DNA of 64,000 nt from Tubulanus polymorphus (lineage: Eukaryota; Nemertea; Palaeonemertea; Tubulaniformes; Tubulanidae). The notes beneath the pieces were generated by a model. The model was not told the DNA's origin. It did no database searches and worked only from the letters and a program-made list of their open reading frames with translations. Every line of letters begins with the position of its first letter. Positions within the stretch are counted from its first letter, which is position 1. The position numbers and the translations under genes are program-made. The stretch covers positions 17,396,153 through 17,460,152 of the forward strand of contig NC_134028.1 of the NCBI RefSeq assembly GCF_964204645.1, in the 5' to 3' direction. This document shows, piece after piece, positions 27,596 through 41,904 of this stretch.

Positions 27596-30500
27596 GATCT
27601 TTCACATTATGAGTTTTCCGGTTTGCTCGGCTACCCGTACTGGCGGGGTAGTCTAGAGAGGCCAATGAAAACTCCGGTTTGCTGAACCATCCCTCTTTGC
27701 GGGGATGCGGTATGATGTTTGATCTGACAGTTTCAAGTGGTTAATGGCTGTTTCAAGTGCTTACAACGATGCTGATTACTTTGTGGTACATGGTGGTTTA
27801 AAAAAAGATTTCATAATAATACGCTCACCGCGTGGGCTTCGTAGAGAGACCACTACCTGTGACCTTCCCAAATTTTAATTGTCCTGTCCGATTTGGTTTC
27901 ATCCAATTGAGAGACTGCCTTTTCCAGTTAGGGCATTTTTGGATCACGTCACTCCAGGAAATGACTTAACGCTTTTGGGCCCCTTCGTCGGTTCCACATG
28001 TTTCATCTGAGCTATAGACCACAATGGTGACACCATGATGGTCAGTAACTGACCAATTGAGATATCCCCGAGTCTGAACACTTGACTTCGAATTTCGGAA
28101 ATTTATCATGTAATGTTTGTTTTCAAACTACTAAGGAATCATCATTGCAAATTCATCACTGACCATCACTGACCACCAATGACCAATTCAAACATGAAAA
28201 TGATATACCGCGTTATGGTGTCAAACTAGAAAGGATTCGCCATTGAAAATCCATAAATTGACCATCACTGACCACCACTGACCAATTGAAACTTCTTGAA
28301 AGAACGATATACCGGTACCGCATTAGATGTGAAACTAGAAAGGATTCGCCATTGAAATTCATAAATTGACCATCACTGACCACCACTGCCCAAGTGAAAC
28401 TTCTCAAATATCGTGGTCGAATTCGAAAGTGCTTGTCGTCGTATTGCTATTTCAAGAAACCAGCAGAAAGTTTTGCTACTGTTTTTGAATGGCGTTGACA
28501 TGATGGAAATTTATTACCCATAAATGGGTTACACATCTGGATCACAGCACCTCACTTGCCGCAGTGCGTTATTTTCACTGCATAGTAATGCTAATACATA
28601 AACTTTTTTACTACTTGACTCGAATCATCTGAACAGTACTGCGTTTGAAAACTCAACGAATAGAAAATGCGGGAAGCGCCTACAAATAAGTTATAATAAG
28701 ATTAATTAATCGATGCATGAAAAACAATTAAATCACAAGGTGACTAACACCCGTCTTTCAACCAATCTGTGCGATACCAATTAATTAAATCATTACACGC
28801 ATTGGGTTCCTAATATTTGAAATCATGTGATACAATAGTTGTTCTTTAGACTTGGCCACTTTCATTTCAGAAAACCGCGTACTAGACCAGTGGTCACCGA
28901 GGCATTAACCATTCCTTCAAGTTTTGGAAATTCGATGGTAACGCGGATTCTTCGCCTTTAAAAACTGTTTCGTTAATAGTTTTCTTTATATGAAAAGTGT
29001 TCATAGGAATTGAAATTTGGAGTGATATAAGTCACAGCTGTAACCCTTTTTCATTGTCAGTTCTTTTTTGGAATTCAAGTAGATTAGTGAAAATATCAAT
29101 GATGAAGTTCACTTATTATACCGTTTTTACTGTCGCATGCGAGTCGAAACAAAAAGATCTATCTAACTGCATATCTTCGGGTATAAACTGTGATATCCTT
29201 CAGTATGTTATGAATATCTTTAAAAATTTGTGTTCTAGTGTAATACCCGAAGGTTTAACTATCGGACACAAGATTCACCATAATCAAAGTTTTTAAGAAA
29301 ATCGTTCTTCGAGAAAGAAAGATCTTTAAAAGAGCGATTGGCGTCAAACTAATCCATAATGGACTGTTGTGAATTTATTGAATAATCCACCTGAGAAATT
29401 TAAAGATTTCGAAGCGAAATTTATTCCTATAAATCAAAAATGCATGAATAACTTGACGTTATTTGCGGGTCTCATGAAACACTTTCGTGCGCTCTTTTTA
29501 AATCTAAAATAGCATACATACATGCGTGTTTCGTTATAAACAAGGTTAAATTCCAAACGCACATGAAATATGGAGCCTGTATCACACGATATACACATCT
29601 TGAATTTTCTCTAACTACGTAGGCCCTTTCTAAATGGGAATTGTTCAGTTTTTTAACGGCCGACATTCAGAGGCACCTAAAAAACCGGTTGTATAGCACT
29701 TGAGATTTTCAGTGTAGGGCACATCTCACATCGACTTGGCTCGCGGTCGGTGGTTAAATGGGAACACATCTGGTTGTCACTAGTTCAACAGTTGACGAAT
29801 TCAGAAAACTTTTTTCAAATGTCTTTGATAACTTTTTAAACATAGTATTCTTCTTAATTACATTTCGCTGATTCCATAGATATTTTTTCATGAAAATTGC
29901 TCCAGTTATAACGGATTTAAACATACATGTAAAATGATTATTTTCAAAATATTCAATTTTCTCCGATTTTGAAGAAATTCTGACACAATATCATCTCCAC
30001 TCGACACATGATTTTACTTTGGCGCCTTTGAAGGGAGTGTCACTTGTTGTTGAGTTCATATTTAGTCAAACAAGAAGATATGCCTGATTCCTTTTTAGAA
30101 TTTAGATTTCGAAGGATATCATCAAATTGCTAGAAAGGGACAGCAGCTTTCGGTCATCCGCAAAAATATACCTAAAATGCTCTCCTAGGGTTATGGAAAA
30201 ACATGTCACGAAACATACCGAGAATCCTTTGTTTGGTAGATTGAAATTATTGAACTCTTAAATAGCAACATTCAGAGAAACAAAAACATAAGAATATATT
30301 CTCGCCCACCCTTAAAAAAAACAACGTGATTTCAATTGAAGATGACACGTAGCCTCATATCAAATGATATGAACGCAACAGAGCCTATTCATTCTCTTTA
30401 CGAGGATGGGTTTCCACATTCATAGGATACGACACGAGATTCGTGGGTACGAATGATGAATACAACTGATAAAGCGCCAATTTCACTGATTCTTGCACAT

Positions 30501-33370
30501 AAAGGTGTTTTAGAGTAATCTAGTTAACAGGCGTGTTTTGGGAGTATTTTGAATTTAAATTCAAATCGGGGTTCATGACGAATATTGAGCATTCTAGGGC
30601 TGGAGCAAGAAACGTGTGGGATCGTCCGCCAATGGTATCGCCAAAGAAATAATAAGGAGCCAGTCCGTGGTGGCTATTGAAAGCGACGACCGCATGTGAA
30701 TGCATTGATTGAATGACATCTCAAAAGTCAGATTATATAAAATTGAACATGATATATGGATAGGTTATTCCATATATACTGGTAAAAATGATGCCCAATA
30801 TGTGATATAAATGTTCAATTAAAAAGTAGAAACCGAATCCATAATTCAGTCTGGTATTGTTATAACATCAAACACTCAAATTTAATCCTTTGTTAGATTG
30901 GTAGCCAGTGTGTAGATGAGCAAGAATAGTGGTCCCTAATTTTAAAGTGGACCGTTCAACAAGTTGGAGTTTGTGTAGAGATGAATGAGTTTAAAATGGA
31001 GTGGAATTTAGATAATACTGTTTGAATGTCTATTACTCAATCTTTTTATTGATCATAAAAAATTGTGGTAAAATATTTGACTCTAGGGTTGGTTTTAGAT
31101 TGTGTCTCTCCACGCCATAGGTAATCACATATCTCAGTAATGATTAATTTTCCCACAAATTCTCCCCTTCGAAAAACCTAAACAACCAATGTACGCTTGC
31201 TCTAAGTTTGCCAATGCACTATTGTTACCTTTTCTAGCTATTTGCACTAGCTGTTTGTCGCAAATAGATTGCATCCTCTATTACAGGAGTAAAGGATACA
31301 GCTCTGGGACCCGTTTCTCAAAAGATAGTTTAAATTAACCATCATCCAATATGATACATGACTAAATACACTGAAAGAGATCAACTATGTACACATTTCA
31401 AATTTCAAACCATGTTTTATCATTAGAAAATTACGACACAACGTTCGATCTCTCACTAGAGATAATCTTTTTGAATTTGTACACTGAGTTTTCGTATCGT
31501 ATTATCGTATTTTCAATTCTCTGCTTTTGAGTCAACAAGTACAAAGTTATTTTAGCAATGAAAATTTAATTGTCAGTATAAATGTTAACTATCCACTGGT
31601 AAACTTACTAACTTTTGGCAACTGACCTTAGATCGTGGAATGGTCTCAGGTGGCCTGCTGATCCACTCTTTATTTATACTACTAAAGAAATATACAGTTT
31701 AAGACGTAAAAAGTATATGAACATATTATTTATCTTTATATCGCGATAATTCGTGTACGTATGATTGAAAAACGATATTCTATCAAATCTCATGGTACTT
31801 ATGATTATTGTGTATAGAATCAATAATTAGCAACCCTCCACGGATACGAAGCAGCCTAAGTTTACATCCTACCAAAATTATCCTCGAAACTCTCAGCATT
31901 ATTTCAAGGGTCGGTCTTAGAAAATATATGAAGGACGTGATCACAGGTTAACGAGGCCAAAAATCTTCCCCAAAATTTCAAATTTTTACAAGCAAAGATA
32001 ATATACTTCATGCTTTTGGTGCAGTAAAAAAATACATGTCCACAAAATGCAAATTGTGTTTTCAAAGTAAACAATTGAGTGTGGAATTGTTTCGAATTCA
32101 AGGTTTTCCCATTAACACTCCGGTATTTTTCATTAAGATAAGTCAAACTATTGTTGTGATGGCCAGTTGAATACTTCATCATTATATTGAAAGATATGTT
32201 ATACTTAATGCATCTTTTCTTAGGCCTTACATCTCTATTGGTTAGCGTTGTGATCACTTAAAATTAACCATAAGTTTGAATTCTCACTGATCTACTACAT
32301 CTCTATAACAAAAATATATTTCATATCAGGCAATTAGCTTTGATCTGTGGTCAGTGGACAGCAGCTACGAAACATTTAAAACTACTACATTATCATTCCA
32401 TCTATTCATGTATATATAATATGATATGATATCTTCTTTGTTCAGTTTAAAAGTCTTGATCGTAAAAGTTTGACAAGTCTCGCATGTTGGTACCGATACG
32501 CACGTTCACGCGAGTGAAATGTGCACGTTACAGGCTCAAATGCGCACGTTACAATTACAAATGGAAACGTTGTTCGTTCAAAACCCTACGTAAAAATCTT
32601 ATGCATTTTAGCGGAATTTCAAAGTTAGCTCGCTACCTACAACAAAAATCGGACAAGACTTTTTCAAGCGACAAATTTAAATGTAAGAGCTAGTAGTACT
32701 AACGAAGGATTCACTAAACATATAAATTGGGGGGTTCTGGTTAGCACTGGTAACTGGTCTGTACTGGTCAAGCATTGGTCAGTTAAACAATTTTTAGATT
32801 AATGCCCACATCATATCTAGTTATTTGACACCAAACAACTTAATTGTATGCAAACAAATAATTTACTATATGGTCAGTACTGGTCATGCATTGGTCAGTT
32901 AAAAGACCATGGTCCACGCCACATTTGATACCAAACATGATTGGATTGTGTCGTTTCGAAAATTTATCTGTTGGGCAATTTGTGGTCAGCCCTGGTTCGT
33001 TAGGTTCTTATTTTGCGGGCATTTTATCTCGAACCCCCGAAAGACCGAATCACTAATTAATTCACCAGATCGTTAATTGCTGAAAATGAAGATTAGTGTT
33101 TAACTAATAGTCCTTGTCTGAACAAAATGTCTCTGGTATGGGTCCTATGGAATCATGTCCGTACACCGTACTGTATCTTTGTACTGTATCTTTTTATGTT
33201 CACTACTACCGTAATTGACTATGATGTTTTCAAGTGGTCTTAAGTAGCGCTAATAGCCGAAAGTCGTTGATTTATGTGAAATTTACATACAGCGCCACCC
33301 GTTGATAGTAAAACTAACCCGAGCATTACGGGTGTTAAATAGATACGCTAGCAAACCGGCATTCTCATAA
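27596..33370. other. Long gene-poor stretch
   Basis: No gene that I can support in 5.8 kb. It includes a tandem repeat at 28110-28405 and several GGTCAGT/ACTGACC-rich patches (27990-28070, 32740-33000). A small ORF at 28997-29296 has a Cys-bearing C-terminal half but no supporting evidence. Confidence 0.45.
28110..28405. repeat. Tandem repeat (~120 bp, about 2.5 units)
   Basis: Units contain AAACTAGAAAGGATTCGCCA, TTGAAA(A)TCCATAAATTGACC and ATCACTGACCACCACTGACC; the first unit is more diverged. Non-coding. Confidence 0.75.
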
Positions 33371-33458
33371 TGTTAAGTAGGATCACTTGAATGATCGCTT
33401 TAATATCACTTTAAAAAAAAGAATCTGCCAAAATGACCTTAATATTCGACACTATATG

Positions 33459-33874
33459 TACAGAAGTGATAAGGGGCCTCGAGATGTCGCGTTCCAACTC
33501 GACAAGTCGCCATATCTATGTCGACATACCGCGATATATCGCGTCAAGTCGACATGAATATGTCGATATATCGTGACGTTTTGAAGACATATTTCGTTTT
33601 CTCGACCATTTTCCTCGCGACAAGTCGACATATTCATGACGACTTGAAACTCAGTCGTCATATTACTAGCGTCATCATCTTACATTTAGACATGTCTTCA
33701 AATGACGGCTTGTCCCGTGGAAAATGAGCAAAAAAGCGAAATTTGTTGTGAAAACGTCACGATATGTAGACATATTCATGTGGACTTGACGCGATATATC
33801 GCGATATATCGACATAAATATGGCGACTTGTCGAGTTTGAACGCGACAACTGGAGGCCCTTTATCGCTTCCGTA
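33459..33874. mobile_element. Foldback MITE with 7-bp target duplication, copy 1
   Basis: 416 bp made of two long inverted arms (~125 bp): the left begins TACAGAAGTGATAAGGGGCC and the right ends GGCCCTTTATCGCTTCCGTA. Arms carry alternating palindromes such as GCGATATATCGC and CGACATGAATATGTCG. Flanks are CTATATG and CTATATC, a 7-bp duplication with one change. No ORF. The superfamily is not clear from this target length. Confidence 0.8.
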
Positions 33875-33962
33875 CTATATCAGATTAATCGACTTCAAAA
33901 TAGGCGAAACCATAAGTCTTTATTACGTTATTAATTGGCCTAATTATTCAAAAGCTAATAAA

Positions 33963-34914
33963 GTGGGCGACAAAACCAAAAAAATTGTCGCGGGCGATAA
34001 AACCAAAATAATCATTTGTCGCTGGCAATAAAACCAAAATATTGAATTGTAACGGGCGAAAAAACCAAAATATTGAATTGTAACGGGCGAAAAAACCAAA
34101 AAAATGAATTGTCGCTGGCGATAAAACCAAAATCTTGAATTGTCGCCGGCGACAAAACCAAAATATTGAATTGTCGCGGGCGACAAAACCAAACTAATGA
34201 ATTGTCGCGGGCGATAAAACAAAAATAATGAATTGTCGCTGGCGATAAAACCAAAATATTGAAATGTCGCAGGCGATAAAGCCAAAATATTGAATTGTCG
34301 CAGGCGATAAAGCCAAAATATCGAATTGCCGCGTGGGACAAAACCAAAAATATTGAATTGTCGCGGGCGACAAAACCAAACTAATGAATTGTCGCGGGCG
34401 ATAAAACCAAAATAATGAATTGACGCGGGCGATAAAACCAATATAATGAATTGACGCTGGTGATAAAACCAAAATATTGAATTGTCGCAGGCGATAAAAC
34501 CAAAATATTGAAGTGTCGCAGGCGATAAAACCGCGACAAAAAAAAATTGTCGCGGGCGATAAAACCAAAATAATGAATTGTCGCGTGCGACAAAACCTAA
34601 ATAATGAATTGTCGCAGGCGATAAAACCAAAATAATGAATTGTCGCGGGCGATAAAACCAAAATAATGAATTGTCGCGGGCGATAAAACCAAAATAATGA
34701 ATTGTCACTGGTGATAAAACCAAAATATTGAATGTCGCAGGCGATAAAACCGCGACATAAGAAAATTGTCGCAGGCGATAAAACCAAAATAATGAATTGT
34801 CGCGTGCGACAAAACCAAAATAATGAACTGTTGCGGGCGATAAAACCAAAATAATGAATTGTCGCGGGCGATAAAACCAAAATAATGAATTGTCCCGGGC
34901 GACAAAACCAAAAT
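33963..34914. repeat. 31-bp minisatellite, copy B
   Basis: About 30 units of the 31-bp repeat seen at the left edge, entered through GTGGGCGACAAAACCAAAAA, the same junction as copy C. Long minus-strand ORFs across it are repeat artefacts. Confidence 0.95.
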
Positions 34915-36235
34915 TATTGTTTTGTTGCGTTATTTTAGTTTTGTCGTTTTGTCATTATGTCGCCCTCATTTGCATATACGTGTTTTTTTTACGCATGGCC
35001 CTTATCAGCCACCATACTAAAGCCTTAAGGCCGCGTAAAACTCGATAAACACTTCAAGCGACACAGCGAACGATCTCCTTTCCCCCACAGCGAACGCTTA
35101 ACCTAGTAGAGGCTACTAGCCTATGTAGGCCTAACATCCGGACAGATTGGTCGTAGGCCTATTGAATAACAACCCACCTAAATATCGTAAATTTTGTTTA
35201 AAGTTCAATCCAATGAGTCCGTTAATAAACGCAACAATTATACTGTGTTTGTTTGAGACAGTAAAGCTCAGTACCGGTAGGCCTAAAGCCGCGTCAAACT
35301 CGATAAACACTTCAAGCGACACAGCGAACGATCCCTTTCCCCCACAGCGAACGCTTACTCCGAATGTCAAGTGTGAGACCAGCATACGGAAAGGATTGTG
35401 TTATATACTTGTATTTAGTAAATACCTTGTGCATTTGACAATGATCGGTATGTACTGTAGGAAATATAGAGTATTGACGGTATTGATATAGAGGTTGAAG
35501 CCCGCGGCCGAATAAAGTAATATATTCTTTTATTTTGATACCTCGTCGACATAACAGCTTTTCTCCGCTATATCTCTTCGGCGTGTTTAGTTTAGGCCTA
35601 CGATTCCCCGGTACACTAAAGATTTATCTTAGTAAATACACGGTTAATTCGGTAAAGAAAAATAGGTATTGTTAAACTAACTCCTTGAAACCCGCAGCCA
35701 AATCACTGGTAGTAATAAATTAATGTGTACTCGATTTGATTCTCATGATGAGGAGAAACTCGAAGCTGATCCCCGGAACGACGATGTAGTAACACACGTC
35801 GATTCGTCGATGTTTACGGCTCGACAGTGCTTTTAAAATCTAAAGTAGTAAATTTCCAGTGTATCGGTAATATGATCTGATGAGGAAAATGGGCTATTGT
35901 TAAAATCACTGTTTGAAGACCGGACTGAATTTGAAGTCTGCGGCAATAAATTAGTTCATTTATTTTTGAATTGATAATCGAAGTGACAGTCGGCCTGGGT
36001 GTTGATTTCGGGATGACGACTCGAAAAACATGTCGCCCCATTGAATGGGACTAAATTTTCGATGCTTACGGCCCGACAGCGCTTTTGTAACGATGATTCG
36101 TGAAAAAACACGCGGGCTATTTGTAGATCTCAGTGAGCTGAACGATATTATATGGATTGTATATGAAACAGCGGTAAGGTAACAAAGCCTATGTTCTTTT
36201 GGTAAAAATAGTGTGGAAGAAAATAATAATAATAA
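34915..36235. repeat. Body of long non-autonomous repeat, copy B (uninterrupted)
   Basis: Matches 1663-2250 joined to 19457-20234. It keeps a single GATATA (35485-35490) where copy A carries Mav1. Its right end differs: after AATAATAATAA it runs into AATATAGCTGCAAAGCAGCG rather than the hairpin units of copies A and C. Confidence 0.88.
35485..35490. other. Empty target site corresponding to the Mav1 insertion
   Basis: GGTATTGATATAGAGGTTGAAG here corresponds to GGTATTGATATA | Mav1 | GATATAGAGGTTGAAG at 2245-2256 and 19451-19466. This independently fixes the element ends and the 6-bp duplication. Confidence 0.93.
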
Positions 36236-36285
36236 ATATAGCTGCAAAGCAGCGATAACGGGTTTTCTGCAGTCTTAGAATCCTG

Positions 36286-36545
36286 TTCAACGGTGGATTT
36301 CGACGAAGCATTTGATAATGCACAACATCAACCATTACTAAACAGGCTCCATGGAAACAGTAACCATGATAGGTCGCTCAAATGGCTCAGCAGTTATCTC
36401 TGAACGAAAACTTGTAGCTGAAATCAACGGAACACCTCATCTTGGAATAAGTCGATCTAACTAGTGGAGTCACGCATGGTAGTATCCTGAGTTGTCTTCT
36501 GTTTATTGTCCTGACAAATGGCATACACAGTAATCCAACATATAC
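36286..36545 (+). mobile_element. Reverse transcriptase remnant (LINE-like), copy 2
   Basis: Reads VDFDEAFDNAQHQPLLNRLH, then KWLSSYL, then after frame changes GVTHGSILSCLLF, matching the non-LTR pattern (D-x-x-x-AFD ... GV-x-x-GSIL). The catalytic YADD part is not seen. Dead fragment. Confidence 0.65.
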
Positions 36546-36574
36546 CTGACCGAGTAAATTTCCAAATCGACCTT

Positions 36575-37105
36575 AACGCGCTGTTCGACCAAAAAACTTA
36601 ATGTTCCAACAAGAAAATCTTGTTCGAATGAAAATAATTCTGTTTGATAGAACAATACGCTTTTTGCTTGAACCAAAAATTTTCTTCATTCTGACAAAAA
36701 ATGTGTTCGAATAAAAAGCTATGTTATTGTTGAAATGAAAAAAAATTTGGTTGAGCGAAAACAATTTTTTTCGAACGAATGTTTGAATGAAAACAATTCT
36801 GTTCGATTGAACAAAATACTTAATACTTTCGGTTCGGAGAAAAAACTTTTTTCAATATACTTGTTCGAACGAAAAACTTAATGTTCTGACAAGAAAATTC
36901 TGTTCAAATTAAAACGATTCTGTTCAATTGAATGATTGTTCGAACGAAAAACCTTTCGTTTGGACAAAAAAAGTTTGTTCAACTTTGTTCTAACGATTTT
37001 TTCAAATTGGTTCAATTGTATAGAATATTATTGGTTCGAACGTCATAAATTTTGTTCCGACGAAAGAATTTTCAAGCAAAGGTCTTTTGAACGAAAAAAA
37101 AGATA
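36575..37105. repeat. Degenerate GTTCGAACGAAAA-type repeat tract, copy 2
   Basis: Duplicate of 26680-27225 with small indels, for example loss of about 25 bp near 36740 relative to copy 1. Confidence 0.7.
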
Positions 37106-37329
37106 TTTCTGGTGCTCCGCAGTAACTTAAAGCCAGACGTAGGTTGTTCTTGTGACACGATGCGATCCTCGCGTTGCATCGCAAGTTTCGATGCAAGTCG
37201 CTTGCAATACGATTGTGTGCAACTAGTTTCTGCCAGTCGCAAGAGCGCGTCAATTGGTTGTGACAGTCGTGTCACGTCGCAGAAAGTAGAACACCTACGA
37301 CTCCATGTGACTGGCGTTGCTGAAAGATG

Positions 37330-37481
37330 AGGACGCCAGTGATATGACGACTGAGTTTCAAGTCGTCAAAACGTCACGATATGTCGACATATTCATGTCG
37401 AATTGATGCGATATATCGACATGAATATGGCGACTTGTCGAGTTGGAACGCAACAACTCGAGGCCCTTTATCGCTTCCGTA
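37330..37481. mobile_element. Right end of the foldback MITE, second partial copy
   Basis: Same partial element as 27430-27595, ending CGCTTCCGTA before GATCTTTCA. Confirms that 26.43-27.60 and 36.30-37.49 kb are copies of one block. Confidence 0.65.
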
Positions 37482-37577
37482 GATCTTTCATTAAGTAGGA
37501 TCACTTGAATGATCGCTTTAATATCACTCTAAAAAAAAAGAATCTGCCAAAATGACCTTAATATTCGACACTATATC

Positions 37578-37994
37578 TACGGAAGCGATAAGGGGCCTCG
37601 GAGATGACGCGTTCCAACTCGACAAGTCGCCATATTATTGTCGACATACCGCGATGTATCGCGTCAAGTCGACATGAATATGTCGATATATCGTGACGTT
37701 TTGACGACATATTTCGTTTTCTTAACCATTTTCCTCGCGTCAAGTCGACATATTCATGACGACTTGAAACTCAGTCGTCATATTACTGGCGTCCTCATCT
37801 TACATTTAGACATGTCTTCAAATGACGGCTTGTCCCGTGGAAAATGAGCAAATAAGCGAAATTTGTCGTGAAAACGTTACGATATGTAGACATATTCATG
37901 TGGACTTGACACGATATATCGCGATATATCGAAATAAATATGGTGACTTGTCGAGTTTGAACATGAAAACTCGAGGCCCTTTATCGCTTCCGTA
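37578..37994. mobile_element. Foldback MITE with 7-bp target duplication, copy 2
   Basis: 417 bp, starts TACGGAAGCGATAAGGGGCC and ends CGCTTCCGTA. The flanks are exact CTATATC (37571-37577 and 37995-38001). The surrounding sequence equals that of copy 1, so this is one insertion event later duplicated together with the minisatellite block. Confidence 0.85.
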
Positions 37995-38084
37995 CTATAT
38001 CAGATTAATCGACTTCAAAATAGGCGAAAGCATAAGTCTTTATAACGTTATTAATTGGCCTAATTATTCAAAAGCTAATAATGT

Positions 38085-41000
38085 GGGCGACAAAACCAAA
38101 AAAATTAATTGTCGCGGGCGATAAAACCAAAATAATCAATAGTTGCGGGCGATAAAACCAAAATAATCAATTGTCGCTGGCGATAAAACCAAAATATTCA
38201 ATTGTCGCGGGCGACAAAACCAAAAAAATGAATTGTCGCGGGCGATAAAACCAAAATAATGAATTGTCGCGGGCGAAAAAACCAAAATATTCAATTGTCG
38301 CGGGCAACAAAACCAAACTAATGAATTGTTGCGGGCGATAAAACCAAAATAATAAATTGTCCCAGGCGATAAAACCAAAAAAATGAATTGTCGCGGGCGA
38401 TAAAACCAAAATCATGAATTGTCGCGGGCGACAAAACCAAAATATTCAATTGTCGCAGGCGACAAAACCAAACTAATGAATTGTCGCGGGCGATAAAGCC
38501 AAAATAATGAATTGTCGCGGGCGATTAAACCAAAATATTAAAGTGTGGCAGGCGATAATACCGCGACAAAAAGAGAAAAAAATTGTTGCGGGCGATAAAA
38601 CCAAAATATTGAATTGTCGTGGGCGACAAATCCAAAAAATGAATTGTCGCGGGCGATAAAACCAAAATCTTGAATTGTCGCCATTGTCACGTGTGACAAA
38701 ACCAAAATAATGAATTGTTGCGGGCGATAAAACCAAAATATTGAAGTGTCGCAGGCGATAAAACCGCGACAACAAGAGAAAAAAATTGTCGCGGGCGATA
38801 AAACCAAAATAATGAATTGTCGCGGGCGATAAAACCAAAATATTGAATTGTCATGGGCGACAAATCCAAAAAATGAATTGTCGCGGGCGATAAAACCAAA
38901 ATCTTGAATTGTCGCCATTGTCGTGTGTGACAAAACCAAAATAATGAATTGTCGCGGGCGATAAAACCAAAATAATGAATTGTCGCGGGCGATAAAACCA
39001 AAATAATGAATTGTTGTGGGCGACAAAATCAAAATATTGTTTTGTCGCGGGTGACAAAACCAAATTAATGAATTGTCGCGGGTGATAAAACCAAAATAAT
39101 GAATTGTCGCGGGCGATAAAACCAAAATAATGAATTGTCGCGGGCGATAAAACCAAAATATTGAATTGTCGTGGGCGACAAATCCAAAAAATGAATTGTT
39201 GCGGCAGAAAAACCAAAATCTTGAATTGTCACGGGCGAAAAAACCAAACTAATGAATTGTTGCGGGCGATAAAACCAAAATAATAAATTGTCGCAGGCGA
39301 TAAAACCAAAAAATGAATTGTCGCGGGCGATAAAACCAAAATCATGAATTGTCACGGGCGACAAAACCAAAATATTCAATTTTCGCAGGCGATAAAGCCA
39401 AAATAATGAATTGTCGCGGGCGATAAAACCAAAACATTGAATTGTCGTGGGCGACAAATCCAAAAAATAAATTGTCGCGGGCGATAAAACCAAAATAATG
39501 AATTGTCGCGGGCGATAAAACCAAAATAATGAATTGTTGCGGGCGATAAAACCAAAATATTGAAGTGTCGCAGGCGATAAAACCGCGACAAAAAGAGAAA
39601 AAAATTGTCGCGGGCGATAAAACCAAAATAATGAATTGTCGCGGACGATAAACCCAAAATATTGAATTGTCGTGGGCGATAAATCCAAAAAATGAATCGT
39701 CGCGGGCGATAAAACCAAAATCTTGAATTGACGCCATTGTCGTGTGCGACAAAACCAAAATAATGAATTGTCGCGGGCGATAAAACCAAAATAATGAATT
39801 GTCGCGGGCGATAAAACCAAAATATTGAATTGTCGTGGGCAACAAATCCAAAAAATGAGTTGATAAAATAATGAATTGTCGCAGGCCATAAAACCAAAAT
39901 ATTGAATTGTCGTGGGCGACAAATCCAAAAAATGAATTGTCGCGGGCGATAAAACCAAATTAATGAATTGTCGCGGGCGATAAAACCAAAATAATGAATT
40001 GTTAAGGGCGATAAAACCAAAATATTGAGTAGTCGTGGGCGACAAATCCAAAAAATGAATTGTCGCGGGCGATAAAACCAAAATCTTGAATTGTCGCCAT
40101 TGTCGTGTGCGACAAAACCAAAATAATGAATTGTCGCGGGCGATAAAACCAAAATAATGAATTGTCGCGGGCGATAAAACCAAAATATTGAATTGTCGTG
40201 GGCGACAAAATCAAAATATTGTTTTGTCGCGGGTGACAAAACCAAATTAATGAATTGTCGAGGGCGATAAAACCAAAATAATGAATTGTCGCGGGCGATA
40301 AAACCGAAATAATGAATTGTCGCGGGCGATAAAACCAAAATATTGAATTGTCGCAGGCGACAAATCCAAAAAATGAATTGTCGCGGCAGAAAAACAAAAA
40401 TCTTGAATTGTCGCGGGCGAAAAAACCAAACTAATGAATTGTTGCGGGCGAAAAAACCAAAATAATGAAATGCGCGGGCGATAAATCCGCGACAAAAAAA
40501 AAATTGTCGCGGGCAATAAAACCAAAATAATGAATTGTCGCGGGCGATAAAACCAAAATATTGAATTGGCATGAGCGACAAAACCAAAATAATGAATTGT
40601 CGCTGGAGATAAAACCAAAGTAATGAATTGTCGTGGGCGATAAAACCAAAATATTGAATTTTCGCGGGCGACAAAACCAAACTAATGAATTGTCGCAGGC
40701 GACAAAACCAAAAAAAGAATTGTGGGGGCAACAAAACCAAAATAATGAATTGTCGCGGGCGACAAAACCAAAATGGTGAATTGTCCAGGCGACAAAACCA
40801 AAATGGTGAATTGTCGTGGGCGACAAAACAAAAATAATGAATTGTCACGGGCGATAAAACCAAAATGATGAATTGTCTCGGGCGACAAAACCAAAATAAT
40901 GAATTATCGCGGGCGATAAAACCAAAATATTGAATTTTCGCGGGCGACAAAACCAAAATAATGAATTATGGGGGCGACAAAACCAAAATAATTTCCTCAG

Positions 41001-41897
41001 GCGACAAAACCAAAATAATGAATTGTCGCGGGCGACAAAACCAAAAAGAAGAATTGTGGGGGCGACAAAACCAAAATAATGAATCGTCGCGGGCGACAAA
41101 ACCAAAATGGTGAATTGTCCAGGCGACAAAACCAAAATGGTGAATTGTCGCGGGGGACAAAACTAAAATAATGAATTGTCGTGGGCGATAAAACCAAAAT
41201 GATGAATTGTCTCGGGTGACAAAACCAAAATAATGAATTGTCGCGGGCGATAAAACCAAAATAATGAATCGTCGCGGGCGATAAAACCAAAATAATGAAT
41301 TGTTGCTGGAGATAAAACTAAAGTAATGAATTGTCGCGGGCGATAAAACCAAAATATTGAATTGTCGCGGGCGACAAAACCAAAATATTGAATTGTCGGG
41401 GCGACAAAACCAAACTAATGAATTGTCGCGGGCGACAAAACCAAACTAATGAATTGTCGCGGGCGACAAAACCAAAAAAAGAATTGTCGGGGCGACAAAA
41501 CCAAAATAATGAATTGTTGCGGGCGATAAAACTAAAATAATGAATTGTCGCGGGCGATAAAACCAAAATAATGAATTGTCGTGGGTGACAAAACCAAAAT
41601 GGTGAATTGTCGCGGGCGACAAAACCAAAATAATTAATTGTCACGGGCGATAAAACCAAAATATTGAATTGTCGCGGGCGACAAAACCATTAAAAAAAAT
41701 TGTCGCGGGCGACAAAAACAAAATACAAAACCAAAATAATGAATTGTCGCGGGCGACAAAGCCAAAATAATGAATTGTCGTTGGCGATAAAACCGTAATA
41801 ATGAATTGTCGCGGGCGATAAAACCAAAATAATGAATTTTTTCAGGCGACAAAACCAAAATAATGAATTATCGCGGGCGATTAAACCAAAATATTGG
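38085..41897. repeat. 31-bp minisatellite, copy C (3.8 kb)
   Basis: The longest array, about 120 units, with higher-order patterns: clusters containing GCGACAAAAAGAGAAAAAAA, units with GCCATTGTCGTGTG, and near the right end units with GGTGAATTGTC and short GGGGCGACAAAACC versions. Orientation is the same as in copies A and B. Confidence 0.95.
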
Positions 41898-41904
41898 TAG
41901 TAAC

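Noticed and set aside
28997..29296. 99-codon ORF with four Cys in the C-terminal half, possibly a small secreted protein
   Set aside because: No convincing signal peptide at the first Met, no splice or promoter support, and no recognised pattern.
38085..41897. Regular short repeats that could suggest a CRISPR array
   Set aside because: Units are contiguous and degenerate, without unique spacers, and the surrounding genome is eukaryotic.
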